DNA of 64,000 nt. It comes from Bacillus bingmayongensis (GTDB taxonomy: Bacteria > Bacillota > Bacilli > Bacillales > Bacillaceae_G). Positions 34,777 through 44,339 of the stretch are shown in pieces. How positions within the stretch are numbered: position 1 is the stretch's first letter; each line of letters begins with the position of its first letter. The notes beneath the pieces were generated by a model that was not told where the DNA came from, ran no database searches, and worked only from the letters and a program-made list of their open reading frames with translations. Both the position numbers and the translations under genes were made by a program. The DNA lies in assembly GCF_000299035.1 (NCBI RefSeq), contig NZ_JH921517.1, forward strand, positions 1,401,466 through 1,465,465. The letters are read 5' to 3'.

Positions 34777-35961
34777 TTTGTTCCGCTCTACTGAATAAAC
34801 AAAGTAAGTTTGAACGATTCCACCGATTAGTAATAAGCAAGCACAAATATAGAATAAGGTGCTGCCGCTTACATGACTTAATATAACTGCTCCAAGAACA
34901 GGTCCGCACGTTCGAGAAATATCCCAATGTATTCCGTAAATAGAAAAATACAATCCACGCATGTGACTCGGTGCGATTCCTGAAACAAATCGGAGTAAAT
35001 GATTTAAAGCAATGCTTTCACCAATTGTAAGGAAAAGCAATGTAAAGAAGAGCGACCATAATGTTGTGGAATAACCATAACCAATGGCCGCCAACGTATA
35101 ACAAATATATGAAATCACGATTATTTTGGGCATTGAAAATCGTTCAGACCATTTCACAAGGCCAACTTTTAGGATGATTTCCATTACAGCTTTACAAGTC
35201 GAGATAAATGCAAGAACGAATAAGAAATTTGGAAAGATATCTTCTGCAAATACGCGATAATTTGTTTCCGTTTGGGCGTAGAAAAAGCTAATCGGAAGAG
35301 TAGATAACATAAGTCCAAATACAGCATAGTGCTTAAAGATAAATGTCTTCCGCGTTGTTACTTGTGTAGATTTTTTATTCGCTTGAATCATAGGAGCCGT
35401 TTCCGGAAGCTGTGTCCATACGAGAATGGCATACAAACTAAGAGTTACAGCTTGAATGAGAAATAAGTATTCAGGATGACTGCTATAAAAAAAGGCACTA
35501 ATTAACGGACCGATCACAGCACCAATCGCGCCTACCGTTTGAAGAACTGCGAATATTTCAGCTTGCTGTTCTGACGCAGTTAAATCTGCAATTTGAGCAC
35601 GCTGAGCAGGAATGTATAAGGAGCGGCCGATACCATTCATCACATATAACAAAGCAAAGAAGGGGACTGATGCAGCAAAAATAAACCCGCCAATTGCAAT
35701 TGCCTGCACGAATAATCCCAGTAACATAATTTTCTTTCTGCCGTAGCGATCCGTTACGCCTCCAGCGATGATTGTGAACACAATATCAGAAAGTGGTTGT
35801 AATCCAAACAGAAGCATTGTAAGGATTACATTACCTTCTAATGCTTTATTGACATGTACAATAAAAATGATTGCTAACATAGCCTCAGTTGTTCTAGTTA
35901 ATAACTCGCCTAATAATCGAATCCAGATTGGTTTACTATAACGTTTTATGAGATGATTCAT
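34756..35961 (-). CDS. MFS transporter, divergent from an SgrR-like regulator
   Basis: 401 residues, about twelve hydrophobic segments, motif A-like GGVTDRYGRKKIMLLG after helix 2, strong AAGGAGG at the start. It lies head to head with the SgrR-like gene, the same arrangement as regulator SgrR and sugar exporter SetA in enterobacteria. A sugar, sugar-phosphate-stress or drug exporter under that regulator is a reasonable inference. Confidence 0.88.
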   Translation of the reverse strand: MNHLIKRYSKPIWIRLLGELLTRTTEAMLAIIFIVHVNKALEGNVILTMLLFGLQPLSDIVFTIIAGGVTDRYGRKKIMLLGLFVQAIAIGGFIFAASVPFFALLYVMNGIGRSLYIPAQRAQIADLTASEQQAEIFAVLQTVGAIGAVIGPLISAFFYSSHPEYLFLIQAVTLSLYAILVWTQLPETAPMIQANKKSTQVTTRKTFIFKHYAVFGLMLSTLPISFFYAQTETNYRVFAEDIFPNFLFVLAFISTCKAVMEIILKVGLVKWSERFSMPKIIVISYICYTLAAIGYGYSTTLWSLFFTLLFLTIGESIALNHLLRFVSGIAPSHMRGLYFSIYGIHWDISRTCGPVLGAVILSHVSGSTLFYICACLLLIGGIVQTYFVYSVERNKSKELSL

Positions 35962-36063
35962 TCTTTATTTCCTCCTTTCTATATAGAAATCTTAAGATAG
36001 AAGCAAGAAATGAAAAAGGGTAGAATGAAAGAATAGAATTTTTCACCTTTTAGGGGGATGGGT

Positions 36064-37800
36064 ATGGTTATATTGGATCAGTATGTCCAGTTGTGGCTCC
36101 AATATGGAAAAGGGAGAACAGGGGAAGAAAAAATAGAAATATCACTACAAAACATATCGGAAACGTTATTTTGTACCGATCGCAATAGTAAATTTATTAT
36201 AAAAAAATTAGAAGAGCTAGGTTGGATTTGTTGGTTTCCAGGACGCGGAAGAGGGAATCGATCAAAGTTATCGTTTCAAAAAGATCCTATTTCTTTAATT
36301 TTAGAAAAGGGGAAAGAGATAACGAAACAGGGGGATGTAAAAGGCGGGAAAGAGTTTGTTGAGCAATACATTTTGTATTTTCCATCATTGCAAAAGCAAT
36401 TTCAAAATTGGATAAACTCAATATTTGGTTATCAAATTGAAATAACTACCCAAGGTAGACAAGATGTACTTCGTTTACAAGTTGAAATGAGTCCGAAGAT
36501 TTTTATGGATCCCGTTTATGCTACGTTGCGTTCAGAATGTCATATGATAAAACATGTATACGACACTCTTGTATATGTTAACGGAAGTACAAATGTAATA
36601 GAACCGAGACTTGCATTTCATTGGGAATATAATGACGACCAAAAAGTGTGGACTTTTTATTTACGTAAAGGTGTGCAATTTCATAATGGTAAACGTTTCA
36701 CAGCTCACGATGTTGCCTACACATTCGATAGATTTATGAATATAGAGGATAATCCGTATGTATGGATGTTGCAACATGTTGAAAGAATCCATATTGTAAA
36801 TGAACATGTTGTGGAGATTTACTTACATACCGAAAACAAATTATTATTACATATTTTAGGCTCAGAACAATGTTCTATTATAACGAAAGATGAGGAAGCC
36901 AATTTAAGCGGAACAGGACCATTTAAACTACGTGAAAATAATGATTCGATCTTTGTCTTAGAAGCGCATAATTCGTATTTTCGTGAACGGCCCTTTCTGG
37001 ATCGAATTGAGCTTTGGAATGTACCGAAAAGTATGGATGAATATGATGTATTGATGAAGGCTGAGCATAAAGGTATAGAGAGCCCTCATAAAGAACTTTC
37101 TAAAATGGAATCAAACGTAACATATATTACGTTAAATACTAAAAAACAAGGACCGTTACAAGATATTACATTTAGGCAAGCGTTATATAAAATAATCCAT
37201 AGTAATAAAATGATAGATGAGTTAGAGGGAGAACGCGGTGAGGCAGCAGATGAATTATTACTAGGAAATCGTGCAGCTTGGAGAATAAATGAGGATATCA
37301 ATACCCTTCTACAAAAGAGCAAATATAATAGGGAGATATTATATTTGTATACGTTTAAAGAACAAGATCATGTGGAAGATTCTAAGTGGATTCAAAGAGA
37401 ATGTGCAAAGTATGGGATTACGATCGAAATACATTTCCTCGGTGCACAGGAATTATTACGCTTGGAAACAATTGAACAAGCAGATATCATTCATGATAGT
37501 GCTACAATCAGTGAGCAAATAGAACTAAGTTTTTTACAAATGTTTCTTTCGAAAAATAGTTTTATAAATCAACATAGCTCTCTTGATTTTAATGAACAAT
37601 TACATTCATATTTTATCGAACCTAATGTAGAAAAGCGAATTACACTGTTACGCAACGTAGAGGGCACATTGTTACGTCATCTTCATATTATTCCTTTATA
37701 TCGTAACAAACAGCACATAAGTACACATGAAAAAGTACAAAATATAAGGATTAATTCTCAGGGATGGATTGATTTTTATCATATATGGTTTAAACCTTGA
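36064..37800 (+). CDS. SgrR-like transcription factor with solute-binding domain
   Basis: 578 residues from ATG 36064; ATG 36058 abuts the AGGGGG site and is less likely. The N-terminus (about 1-110) is an SgrR-type winged-helix DNA-binding domain (ISLQNISETLFCTDRNSKFI; LEELGWICWFPGRGRGNRS). The rest is a family 5 extracellular solute-binding fold used as sensor: WTFYLRKGVQFHNGKRFTAHDV and later QALYKIIHSNK. No signal peptide. It is divergent from the MFS gene and probably controls it and itself. Confidence 0.9.
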   Translation: MVILDQYVQLWLQYGKGRTGEEKIEISLQNISETLFCTDRNSKFIIKKLEELGWICWFPGRGRGNRSKLSFQKDPISLILEKGKEITKQGDVKGGKEFVEQYILYFPSLQKQFQNWINSIFGYQIEITTQGRQDVLRLQVEMSPKIFMDPVYATLRSECHMIKHVYDTLVYVNGSTNVIEPRLAFHWEYNDDQKVWTFYLRKGVQFHNGKRFTAHDVAYTFDRFMNIEDNPYVWMLQHVERIHIVNEHVVEIYLHTENKLLLHILGSEQCSIITKDEEANLSGTGPFKLRENNDSIFVLEAHNSYFRERPFLDRIELWNVPKSMDEYDVLMKAEHKGIESPHKELSKMESNVTYITLNTKKQGPLQDITFRQALYKIIHSNKMIDELEGERGEAADELLLGNRAAWRINEDINTLLQKSKYNREILYLYTFKEQDHVEDSKWIQRECAKYGITIEIHFLGAQELLRLETIEQADIIHDSATISEQIELSFLQMFLSKNSFINQHSSLDFNEQLHSYFIEPNVEKRITLLRNVEGTLLRHLHIIPLYRNKQHISTHEKVQNIRINSQGWIDFYHIWFKP

Positions 37801-37802
37801 TA

Positions 37803-37850
37803 TAAAAGGGCTCTTTCGGTATTTAATGGAGTACGAAAGGGCCTTTTTGT
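37803..37850 (+). terminator. Terminator
   Basis: AAAAGGGCTCTTTCG/CGAAAGGGCCTTTTT hairpin with about 15-base loop. Confidence 0.88.
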
Positions 37851-37914
37851 ATGGAATAAAAAAGTTTGACTTTGAACATTGTTACGCATATTTTTATAAA
37901 CACCCATTTACATC

Positions 37915-37932
37915 GTAACAGTGTTATGTTAC
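37915..37932. promoter_or_regulatory. Palindromic operator candidate ahead of yhbD
   Basis: GTAACA GTGTTA TGTTAC, a perfect 6-6-6 inverted repeat 28 bases before the yhbD start. A related GTTAC occurs at 37881-37885. Because YhbD begins with a MerR-like DNA-binding domain, autoregulation through this site is plausible. Confidence 0.5.
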
Positions 37933-37960
37933 ATTGTTATTAGGAAGGAGTGTTGTACAG

Positions 37961-38584
37961 TTGAGTACAGATTTAATTTCAAAAAAAGATTTATTGGAAC
38001 TGACTGGTATTTCATACGGGCAACTATATAGGTGGAAACGAAAGAATTTAATACCAGAAGATTGGTTTGTCAGGAAATCGACTTTTACAGGGCAAGAAAC
38101 ATTTTTTCCGAAAGAAAAAATATTAGAGCGTATTGATAAAATTCAAACGATGAAAGAGGAGTTGTCTCTAGATGAGTTAGCGAATATGTTTTCGCCAAGT
38201 GTAACAGAGATTTCTTTAACGAAAGAAGATATAATCCGAAAAGGCATTGCCTCAGAACCGGTTGTGCAATTTTTTATAGATCAAACGAATAAACCGGCGG
38301 AATTTCAATTTGTTGAAATTCTCTATGTATACATTTTAGAAGAATTACTTCAATCTGGAGAGATTAGTTTAGAAGAAGGCAAGATGGTCTTGCAGGTGCT
38401 GCGCGAGCACTATGAAATCATGAAACAAAAGAATAGCGAATTAGTTGTGGTTCGAAAGCTTGGTGTTTCTACATGTTTCTTAGTTTCAAATGTAGATGAT
38501 TTACTTTTTGAAAAAGGAACAAAGATAGTCGTACGTTTAGCAATCATGCAATATACAGAAGCGTTAAAATCAAAACTATTGTAG
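37961..38584 (+). CDS. yhbD: YhbD-like MerR-type DNA-binding protein (DUF4004)
   Basis: 207 residues from TTG 37961 (AAGGAGTG about ten bases upstream). The N-terminal ISKKDLLELTGISYGQLYRW followed by KRKNLIPEDWF is a MerR-like winged helix; the remainder is a helical DUF4004 region. In B. subtilis yhbD precedes the bactofilin genes yhbE and yhbF, the same order as here. It probably regulates the cluster. Confidence 0.82.
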   Translation: MSTDLISKKDLLELTGISYGQLYRWKRKNLIPEDWFVRKSTFTGQETFFPKEKILERIDKIQTMKEELSLDELANMFSPSVTEISLTKEDIIRKGIASEPVVQFFIDQTNKPAEFQFVEILYVYILEELLQSGEISLEEGKMVLQVLREHYEIMKQKNSELVVVRKLGVSTCFLVSNVDDLLFEKGTKIVVRLAIMQYTEALKSKLL

Positions 38585-38594
38585 TGGGGGAAAA

Positions 38595-39308
38595 ATGATG
38601 CGATCAGAAAAATTAATTATAAATGGTTATGGTTCTTCTAATGGTGGGGAGTTTCATAAAGTACAGTTAAATGGAAAAGGGACTGTTAATGGAAATATAG
38701 ATTGCGATGATTTTGAATGCAACGGGTCAGGTAATGTGAATGGTGATTTAAAAAGTGAACGTACAAGAATTAGCGGTTCTGGCAAAGTTGATGGGAAAGT
38801 AGATACTGAAAACATGCGAATTGATGGAAAAGCAACGATTACAAAAGATGTAAAGGCTAACAATTTAAAAATTGCTGGTAAAGGAACAATTGGTGGTACT
38901 TTGAAAGGTGAAGAGCTTAAAATCTGTGGGCAAGCGACTATTGACGGTAATTGCGAAGTAGATATCTTTTCGTCAGAAGGACAGTTCACAATCGGAGGCT
39001 TGCTAAGTGCAGATGAAATTGACATCGATATTCACGGTACATGTAGAGCAAAAGAAATAGGGGGGCAAACAATTAAAGTAAGACACAGATCAACAGCGTT
39101 TAGTAGGCTTTTTAAAACGGTGTTTGGATCACATTTAGAAGCTGAATTATTAGAAGGTGACAACATTGATATTGATCACGTGCAGATTAATACAGTAAGA
39201 GGTAACAATGTTACGGTAGGCCCAAATTGTGAGATTGGACTTATTGAATATACAGGAGTTCTTAATGTTGATAAAAACGCGAAAGTAAAAGAAGTTCAAC
39301 AAGTTTAA
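38595..39308 (+). CDS. bacE: Bactofilin BacE-like
   Basis: 237 residues (ATG 38595 or 38598). Polymer-forming cytoskeletal protein. The sequence is a right-handed beta helix with short repeats, e.g. LNGKGTVNGNIDCDDFECNG, GSGNVNGDLKSERTRISGS, GKATITKDVKANNLKIAG. B. subtilis BacE (YhbE) with BacF supports flagellar assembly. It sits 10 bases after yhbD and 24 before bacF. Confidence 0.88.
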   Translation: MMRSEKLIINGYGSSNGGEFHKVQLNGKGTVNGNIDCDDFECNGSGNVNGDLKSERTRISGSGKVDGKVDTENMRIDGKATITKDVKANNLKIAGKGTIGGTLKGEELKICGQATIDGNCEVDIFSSEGQFTIGGLLSADEIDIDIHGTCRAKEIGGQTIKVRHRSTAFSRLFKTVFGSHLEAELLEGDNIDIDHVQINTVRGNNVTVGPNCEIGLIEYTGVLNVDKNAKVKEVQQV

Positions 39309-39332
39309 TTTTTTATGAAGAGAGGAATGGCA

Positions 39333-40040
39333 ATGGAAAAGCGAAATAGTCTCACTTTGAATGGTTCTGGTAGTTCATCTGGCGGAGCTTATAATAAGGT
39401 GAAAATTCGAGGCGAAGGAACAATTTCAAATGATGTGAGTTGTAATGAATTTAAAGCTTATGGAACAAGTGATGTTCGTGGGGATATGACGACAAATTCT
39501 TATATTGTATATGGAGATAGTGAAGTGCAAGGTAGTTTGCATGCTGAGTATGTGAAAGTATACGGTAATACACAAGTTCAGAGTGATTGTCATATAAACA
39601 AAACAAAAATTAGAGGAATGTTTGAGATTAATGGAAAGCTTACTGGGAATTTTGTAGATATTAAAGGGGGTCTTACCGTACAACAAGATATTGAAGTAGA
39701 AGAACTTTTATTAACTGGTGGCCTTGAAAGTGAAGGGCTTTTAAATGCTGAAAATATTCACATTTCATTGCGGTATGAAGGAAGTAAAGTAAAAGAAATT
39801 GGAGGAAAAAAGATTACCGTACGAAAAAAAGCTAGATTTATTCCTTTTACAAGCCATACTGGTAATCTTCAAGCATCAATTATTGAAGGCGATGACATTT
39901 ATTTAGAACACACAGTAGCTGAAATAGTAAGAGGAAACAATGTTACAATTGGTCCTGGTTGTGAAATCAGTGTTGTAGAATATCATACGAGTTTTAATCA
40001 AAAAGGAAAATCAGTTGTAAAAGAACATAAACATATATAG
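39333..40040 (+). CDS. bacF: Bactofilin BacF-like
   Basis: 235 residues from ATG 39333 (AGAGGA six bases upstream; ATG 39315 and 39327 are alternatives). Same beta-helix repeat type as BacE: YGTSDVRGDMTTNSYIVYG, GDSEVQGSLHAEYVKVYGN, and a shared C-terminal VRGNNVTIGPGCEISVVEY. It would co-polymerise with BacE (known for B. subtilis). In the operon yhbD-bacE-bacF-MFS. Confidence 0.88.
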   Translation: MEKRNSLTLNGSGSSSGGAYNKVKIRGEGTISNDVSCNEFKAYGTSDVRGDMTTNSYIVYGDSEVQGSLHAEYVKVYGNTQVQSDCHINKTKIRGMFEINGKLTGNFVDIKGGLTVQQDIEVEELLLTGGLESEGLLNAENIHISLRYEGSKVKEIGGKKITVRKKARFIPFTSHTGNLQASIIEGDDIYLEHTVAEIVRGNNVTIGPGCEISVVEYHTSFNQKGKSVVKEHKHI

Positions 40041-40063
40041 ATGTAAGAGGGAGAGCAAGTAAT

Positions 40064-41599
40064 ATGGTTGCGAAGAATAGTAAACTCGGCTTTGTTGTTG
40101 CGGGTTTATTGCTAGGGATTTTAATGGCATCAATGGATAATACCATTGTTGTGACAGCGATGGGAACAATTGTTGGTGATTTAGGTGGATTAGAAAACTT
40201 TGTTTGGGTTGTATCAGCTTATATGGTGGCAGAAATGGCGGGTATGCCGATCTTTGGGAAACTATCCGATATGTATGGTAGAAAACGATTCTTTATTTTT
40301 GGTTTAATTGTTTTTATGATTGGTTCGGCACTCTGTGGTACAGCAGAAAATATTACACAGTTAGGTATTTATCGAGCGATCCAAGGTATTGGCGGCGGAG
40401 CACTCGTTCCAATTGCATTTACGATTGTGTTTGATATTTTCCCGCCCGAAAAGCGTGGGAAAATGGGTGGATTGTTTGGTGCAGTGTTTGGTTTATCTAG
40501 TATTTTCGGTCCGTTACTTGGTGCATATATTACAGACTACATTAGCTGGCACTGGGTGTTTTATATTAACTTACCGTTAGGGATTCTATCACTTATTTTT
40601 ATTGTATTCTTCTATAAAGAATCACGCGTTCACCAAAAACAAAAGATTGATTGGTTTGGTGCAATTACATTAGTTGGTGCAGTCGTTTGCTTAATGTTTG
40701 CACTAGAACTTGGTGGACAGAAGTATGATTGGGATTCTACTTTTATTTTAAGTTTATTCGCGGCATTTGCTATATTAATTATTATGTTTATTTTTATAGA
40801 AAGAAAAGCGACAGAACCTATCATATCGTTTGAAATGTTTAAACAGCGTTTATTTGGGATGAGTACAATTATCGCTTTATTTTACGGGGCTGCTTTTATG
40901 TCAGCAACTGTCTATATTCCTTTATTTATTCAAGGAGTATATGGCGGGTCTGCAACGAATTCCGGTCTATTACTACTACCAATGATGTTAGGATCAGTCG
41001 TTACAGCACAGTTAGGTGGATTTTTAACATCAAAGCTAAGTTACCGTAATATCATGATTATTTCAGCGGTTATTATGCTAGGTGGATTGTTCTTATTAAG
41101 TACGTTAACACCAGAAACAAGTCGTGTGTGGTTAACAATTTATATGATTATTTTGGGTTTTGGTGTAGGTTTTTCATTCTCAGTATTAAGTATGGCTGTA
41201 ATTCATAATTTCGGTATGAACCAAAGAGGATCAGCAACTTCAACGAGTAACTTTGTTCGTTCGTTAGGGATGACTCTTGGAATTACAATCTTTGGTATGA
41301 TTCAAAGAACAGGTTTTCAAGATCAACTAGAAGAAGCGTTTAAAGGAATGGGGAGCGGAATCAATAGTAATGTGCTAGGGGATTCAAGAGCAATCCTTTC
41401 AGAAGGCGCAAGATCTCAAATTCCTCCGCAAATATTAGATGAAATTATTGAAGCACTTTCTAGTTCTATCGTTCATACGTTTATGTGGGCATTAGTTCCA
41501 GCAGGTTTAGCATTCGTATTTATCTTCTTTATGGGGAATGAGCGAATGGTATATAAGAAAGAGCACGAAAATATAAAAGCAGAGACATCAAAAGCATAG
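40064..41599 (+). CDS. DHA2-family multidrug MFS transporter (14 TM)
   Basis: 511 residues, about fourteen hydrophobic helices. Signature segments: MDNTIVVTAMGTI, GKLSDMYGRKRFFIFG (motif A), YRAIQGIGGGALVPIAF, and LGAYITDYISWHWVFYINLP. It is a proton-coupled drug exporter of the LmrB/EmrB type, starting 24 bases after bacF. A terminator follows. Confidence 0.92.
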   Translation: MVAKNSKLGFVVAGLLLGILMASMDNTIVVTAMGTIVGDLGGLENFVWVVSAYMVAEMAGMPIFGKLSDMYGRKRFFIFGLIVFMIGSALCGTAENITQLGIYRAIQGIGGGALVPIAFTIVFDIFPPEKRGKMGGLFGAVFGLSSIFGPLLGAYITDYISWHWVFYINLPLGILSLIFIVFFYKESRVHQKQKIDWFGAITLVGAVVCLMFALELGGQKYDWDSTFILSLFAAFAILIIMFIFIERKATEPIISFEMFKQRLFGMSTIIALFYGAAFMSATVYIPLFIQGVYGGSATNSGLLLLPMMLGSVVTAQLGGFLTSKLSYRNIMIISAVIMLGGLFLLSTLTPETSRVWLTIYMIILGFGVGFSFSVLSMAVIHNFGMNQRGSATSTSNFVRSLGMTLGITIFGMIQRTGFQDQLEEAFKGMGSGINSNVLGDSRAILSEGARSQIPPQILDEIIEALSSSIVHTFMWALVPAGLAFVFIFFMGNERMVYKKEHENIKAETSKA

Positions 41600-41605
41600 A
41601 ACATG

Positions 41606-41641
41606 AAAAAACTCCTTTCTAGATTAGAAAGGAGTTTTTCG
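41606..41641. terminator. Bidirectional terminator
   Basis: AAAAACTCCTTTCTA/TAGAAAGGAGTTTTT hairpin. Confidence 0.92.
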
Positions 41642-41657
41642 TATGTAATGTAACCAA

Positions 41658-41978
41658 TTAGCCTTCAATTACTTCGTATTCTTCGTCTGCTAATAATAAA
41701 ATTTGTGTTTTTTTGCCTTTGTTTTGTACTTCAATTACATCGTATGTACCTAGGTCTCTTAATTTATTTTGAGAAACGTTTACCATTACTTCAATAGAAT
41801 CGATTAAAATATCTTCTTCCATATATGATTCAGGCAATGCCATATCCTCTGTATCTAATACACACTCGTAAAGATTTTGTAAGTCAGCAGTAGTCGGATT
41901 TTGCTCCTCCACATCAATGATGTTTTTTACTGCTTCCATATTTTCTTCTTTTGCTTGATATACTTTAATTTTAGCCAT
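41658..41978 (-). CDS. Small acidic protein of unknown function
   Basis: 106 residues from the ATG at 41978 (AAAGGAG upstream; the frame opens earlier without a site). Begins MAKIKVYQAKEENMEAVKNI and has an acidic middle, VLDTEDMALPESYMEEDIL, and an LADEEYEVIEG tail. No family recognised. Converges on the MDR transporter. Confidence 0.7.
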   Translation of the reverse strand: MAKIKVYQAKEENMEAVKNIIDVEEQNPTTADLQNLYECVLDTEDMALPESYMEEDILIDSIEVMVNVSQNKLRDLGTYDVIEVQNKGKKTQILLLADEEYEVIEG

Positions 41979-42231
41979 TGTTTCATTCTCCTTTATAACG
42001 TAATCGTAGAGGCTACAGTTTATTATAACGTTTTTTAGTGGAAACATGAAATTGTTTCCTTATTATAATTCTCAATTTATGAATAATAATATTCTCATTC
42101 GAAAATTTAGGTAGAAAGGTTGTAATTTAGTGAAGGGAAAGGGGATTCTCGCTCATTCAAAATCAGTTCGAATGTATTACAAAAGTGTAAGGTTTTTGTA
42201 AGGAAAATAGATAAATAGATCAAAAGCTTTC

Positions 42232-42261
42232 TGATAGTATACGAGGTGTCACATACTATCA
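42232..42261. promoter_or_regulatory. Inverted repeat upstream of the YxeA-like gene
   Basis: TGATAGTAT (42232-42240) and ATACTATCA (42253-42261) form a perfect 9-base inverted repeat with a 12-base spacer, ending 18 bases before the ATG. Could be an operator or an mRNA hairpin. Confidence 0.5.
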
Positions 42262-42279
42262 AAACAAGAGGTTGAAAAC

Positions 42280-42678
42280 ATGAAGAAACTGTTAATAACT
42301 TTGATTGCTTTTCTCGTATTATTAGGTCTTTTAATGAATGCCTTTTTAGATTCTGATTGGGATTTAGCTGAAATGAAGCAAAAATGGGGTAAAGAAAAAA
42401 TGTATGTTCATATTACGGAGAATGGAAAAGAATATCAGGTAGATAAAGATGATCCTACCTGGAAGCGTTACGAGTATAACGTAATGGCATATGATAAAGA
42501 TGGAAATAAAACGAGTATTAAGTTCGATGCTAATAAAAATTTAAAGCTAAATTCTTTTTTACGTGTGTATGTATTTGATGAACCAAATAGCGAGGGATAT
42601 AAAGGGATTTCCACATATGAAGAAGTTCAACGAAATGAAATTCCCAAAAAAGCACTGATACAGATGGATAAAAAATAA
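42280..42678 (+). CDS. YxeA-like exported protein (DUF1093)
   Basis: 132 residues; an N-terminal hydrophobic segment (KLLITLIAFLVLLGLLMNAF) acts as signal peptide or anchor. Mature part: WGKEKMYVHITENGKEYQ, then YEYNVMAYDKDGNKTSIKF and LRVYVF, as in the small oligonucleotide-binding-like YxeA family. Function unknown. A terminator follows. Confidence 0.8.
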   Translation: MKKLLITLIAFLVLLGLLMNAFLDSDWDLAEMKQKWGKEKMYVHITENGKEYQVDKDDPTWKRYEYNVMAYDKDGNKTSIKFDANKNLKLNSFLRVYVFDEPNSEGYKGISTYEEVQRNEIPKKALIQMDKK

Positions 42679-42700
42679 TATATAGGATTGTTTATAGATG

Positions 42701-42739
42701 AAAAAGACAGCATGTATAATTTTACATACTGTCTTTTTG
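42701..42739. terminator. Terminator
   Basis: AAAAAGACAGCATGTA/TACATACTGTCTTTTT hairpin. Confidence 0.82.
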
Positions 42740-42781
42740 TTTTGAAGAAGAAAATGAAATAAAGTCGAGATTTAAAAATGC

Positions 42782-43213
42782 TTATAATTTAAACAACAAA
42801 ACATTTTTATCATATTCCTGTAAGCACCATGTATATTTAGTCAGGATGGTAGGCGGAACAGTCTCTTGATTAACGTTAACTTCTTTATAACCATATTTTT
42901 TATAAAAAGTGGCAAGTTCTTCAAAAGGGATACAATAAACATGAGATGCATCCGACTGTTTTGCTTCTTGTACTAAAAAAGAGACAAGATCTCCAGCTAA
43001 TTTATTGCCTCTATATTTAGGTAGGATATAAATACCACCCATTTCGATAGTATTCTCATCAATCTGAACTAAACGTCCAAGTCCCGCATATTCTCCGTTG
43101 TATGTCACAATTGCCACTTTATCTTTTTTTAAATCACTTGGCACAAATCCAACTGTTTTATATTGACTGTTAATCCATTCTAAATCCTCTAATGAAGCAA
43201 ATTTTATTTTCAT
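42782..43213 (-). CDS. GNAT acetyltransferase
   Basis: 143 residues with AAGGAG upstream. Core motif IEMGGIYILPKYRGNKLAGDLVSFL (acetyl-CoA loop RGNKLA) and FATFYKKYGYKEV-type ending (ELATFYKKYGYKEVN). Substrate unknown. A monocistronic gene. Confidence 0.85.
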   Translation of the reverse strand: MKIKFASLEDLEWINSQYKTVGFVPSDLKKDKVAIVTYNGEYAGLGRLVQIDENTIEMGGIYILPKYRGNKLAGDLVSFLVQEAKQSDASHVYCIPFEELATFYKKYGYKEVNVNQETVPPTILTKYTWCLQEYDKNVLLFKL

Positions 43214-43478
43214 AAAAATACACTCCTTGAAAAATTCTGATATTTCTATTGTATAAGAAACAAAATGATTTGTAATGAAATAATGGTACTTGATTCAATT
43301 AGATATAACTCGTTTAAGAAATTGATTTGATAAGGAAGTTAATTTCTCAACATTCCGTGCATAGAATATAGAATAGTCTAATAATACTTTTTCTTTCTTC
43401 ACAAGTGTTTTACGTATATAATTTAAAGGTAATTATTCTTTTTTTCGTATACTTATAATAGAATAGAGGTTTAAAAAA

Positions 43479-44339
43479 ATGAGTGTCAAAATCATTACGG
43501 ATAGTGCGGCGGATTTACCAAAAGAATTGCTGCAAGCTTACGATATAGATTTAATTCCACTCCGTGTATATGATGAAACGGAAACAGAGTACTTAGACGG
43601 AGTAACATTAGAATCAACTCAATTGTTGCAAAAGATGAGAGAAGGCGAAGTGTATAAAACATCACTGCCATCATTAGAAACATTCCAAGAAAAGTTTGTT
43701 ACATATGCAAAGCTAGGTACACCATGTATATATTTAGCTTTTTCATCGGAACTTTCTGGTACATATCAATCTTCAGTAGTGATTAAAGAAGAAGTAAAAG
43801 AATCACATGCGGATTTAGATTTAGAAATTATCGATACAAAATGTGCTTCACTCGGTCAAGGACTTGTAGTAATAGAAGCTGCCAAAATGGCTAAAGAGGG
43901 TGCATCAAAAGAAGAAATCTTAAACCGAATTGCTTTTCTAACAAAACATATGGAGCATATCTTTACCGTAGCTGACCTGCAGTATCTCGTTAGAGGTGGG
44001 CGTTTAAGTAAGGTAGCTGGATTTATTGGTGGCCTATTAAACATTAAGCCAATTTTAAACGTTGAAGAAGGAAAGCTTGTACCGCTTGAAAAAGTAAGAG
44101 GTAGAAAGAAAGTTTTAAACCGAATAGTTGATATTATGAAAGAGCGAGGAAAGAGCCTGAAAGGTCAAACAATTGGTATCACACATGGTGATGATTTAGA
44201 AACTGCCAATGCATTAAAAGCATTAATTACTGAAAAATTTGGCTGTGAAGTATTTATTGTAAATACAATTGGTGCAGCAATTGGTGCGCATACAGGACCA
44301 GGCGTTTTAACACTGTTCTTCTTAAATGAAGTAGAGTAA
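43479..44339 (+). CDS. DegV family fatty-acid-binding protein
   Basis: 286 residues. DegV proteins (FakB type) hold fatty acids for a kinase that feeds phospholipid synthesis. Visible: VKIITDSAADLPKELLQAY at the N-terminus, AFSSELSGTYQSS (fatty-acid-binding serine loop), RGGRLSKVAGFIGGLLNIKP, and the C-terminal IGAAIGAHTGPGVLTLFF. A terminator follows. Confidence 0.93.
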   Translation: MSVKIITDSAADLPKELLQAYDIDLIPLRVYDETETEYLDGVTLESTQLLQKMREGEVYKTSLPSLETFQEKFVTYAKLGTPCIYLAFSSELSGTYQSSVVIKEEVKESHADLDLEIIDTKCASLGQGLVVIEAAKMAKEGASKEEILNRIAFLTKHMEHIFTVADLQYLVRGGRLSKVAGFIGGLLNIKPILNVEEGKLVPLEKVRGRKKVLNRIVDIMKERGKSLKGQTIGITHGDDLETANALKALITEKFGCEVFIVNTIGAAIGAHTGPGVLTLFFLNEVE

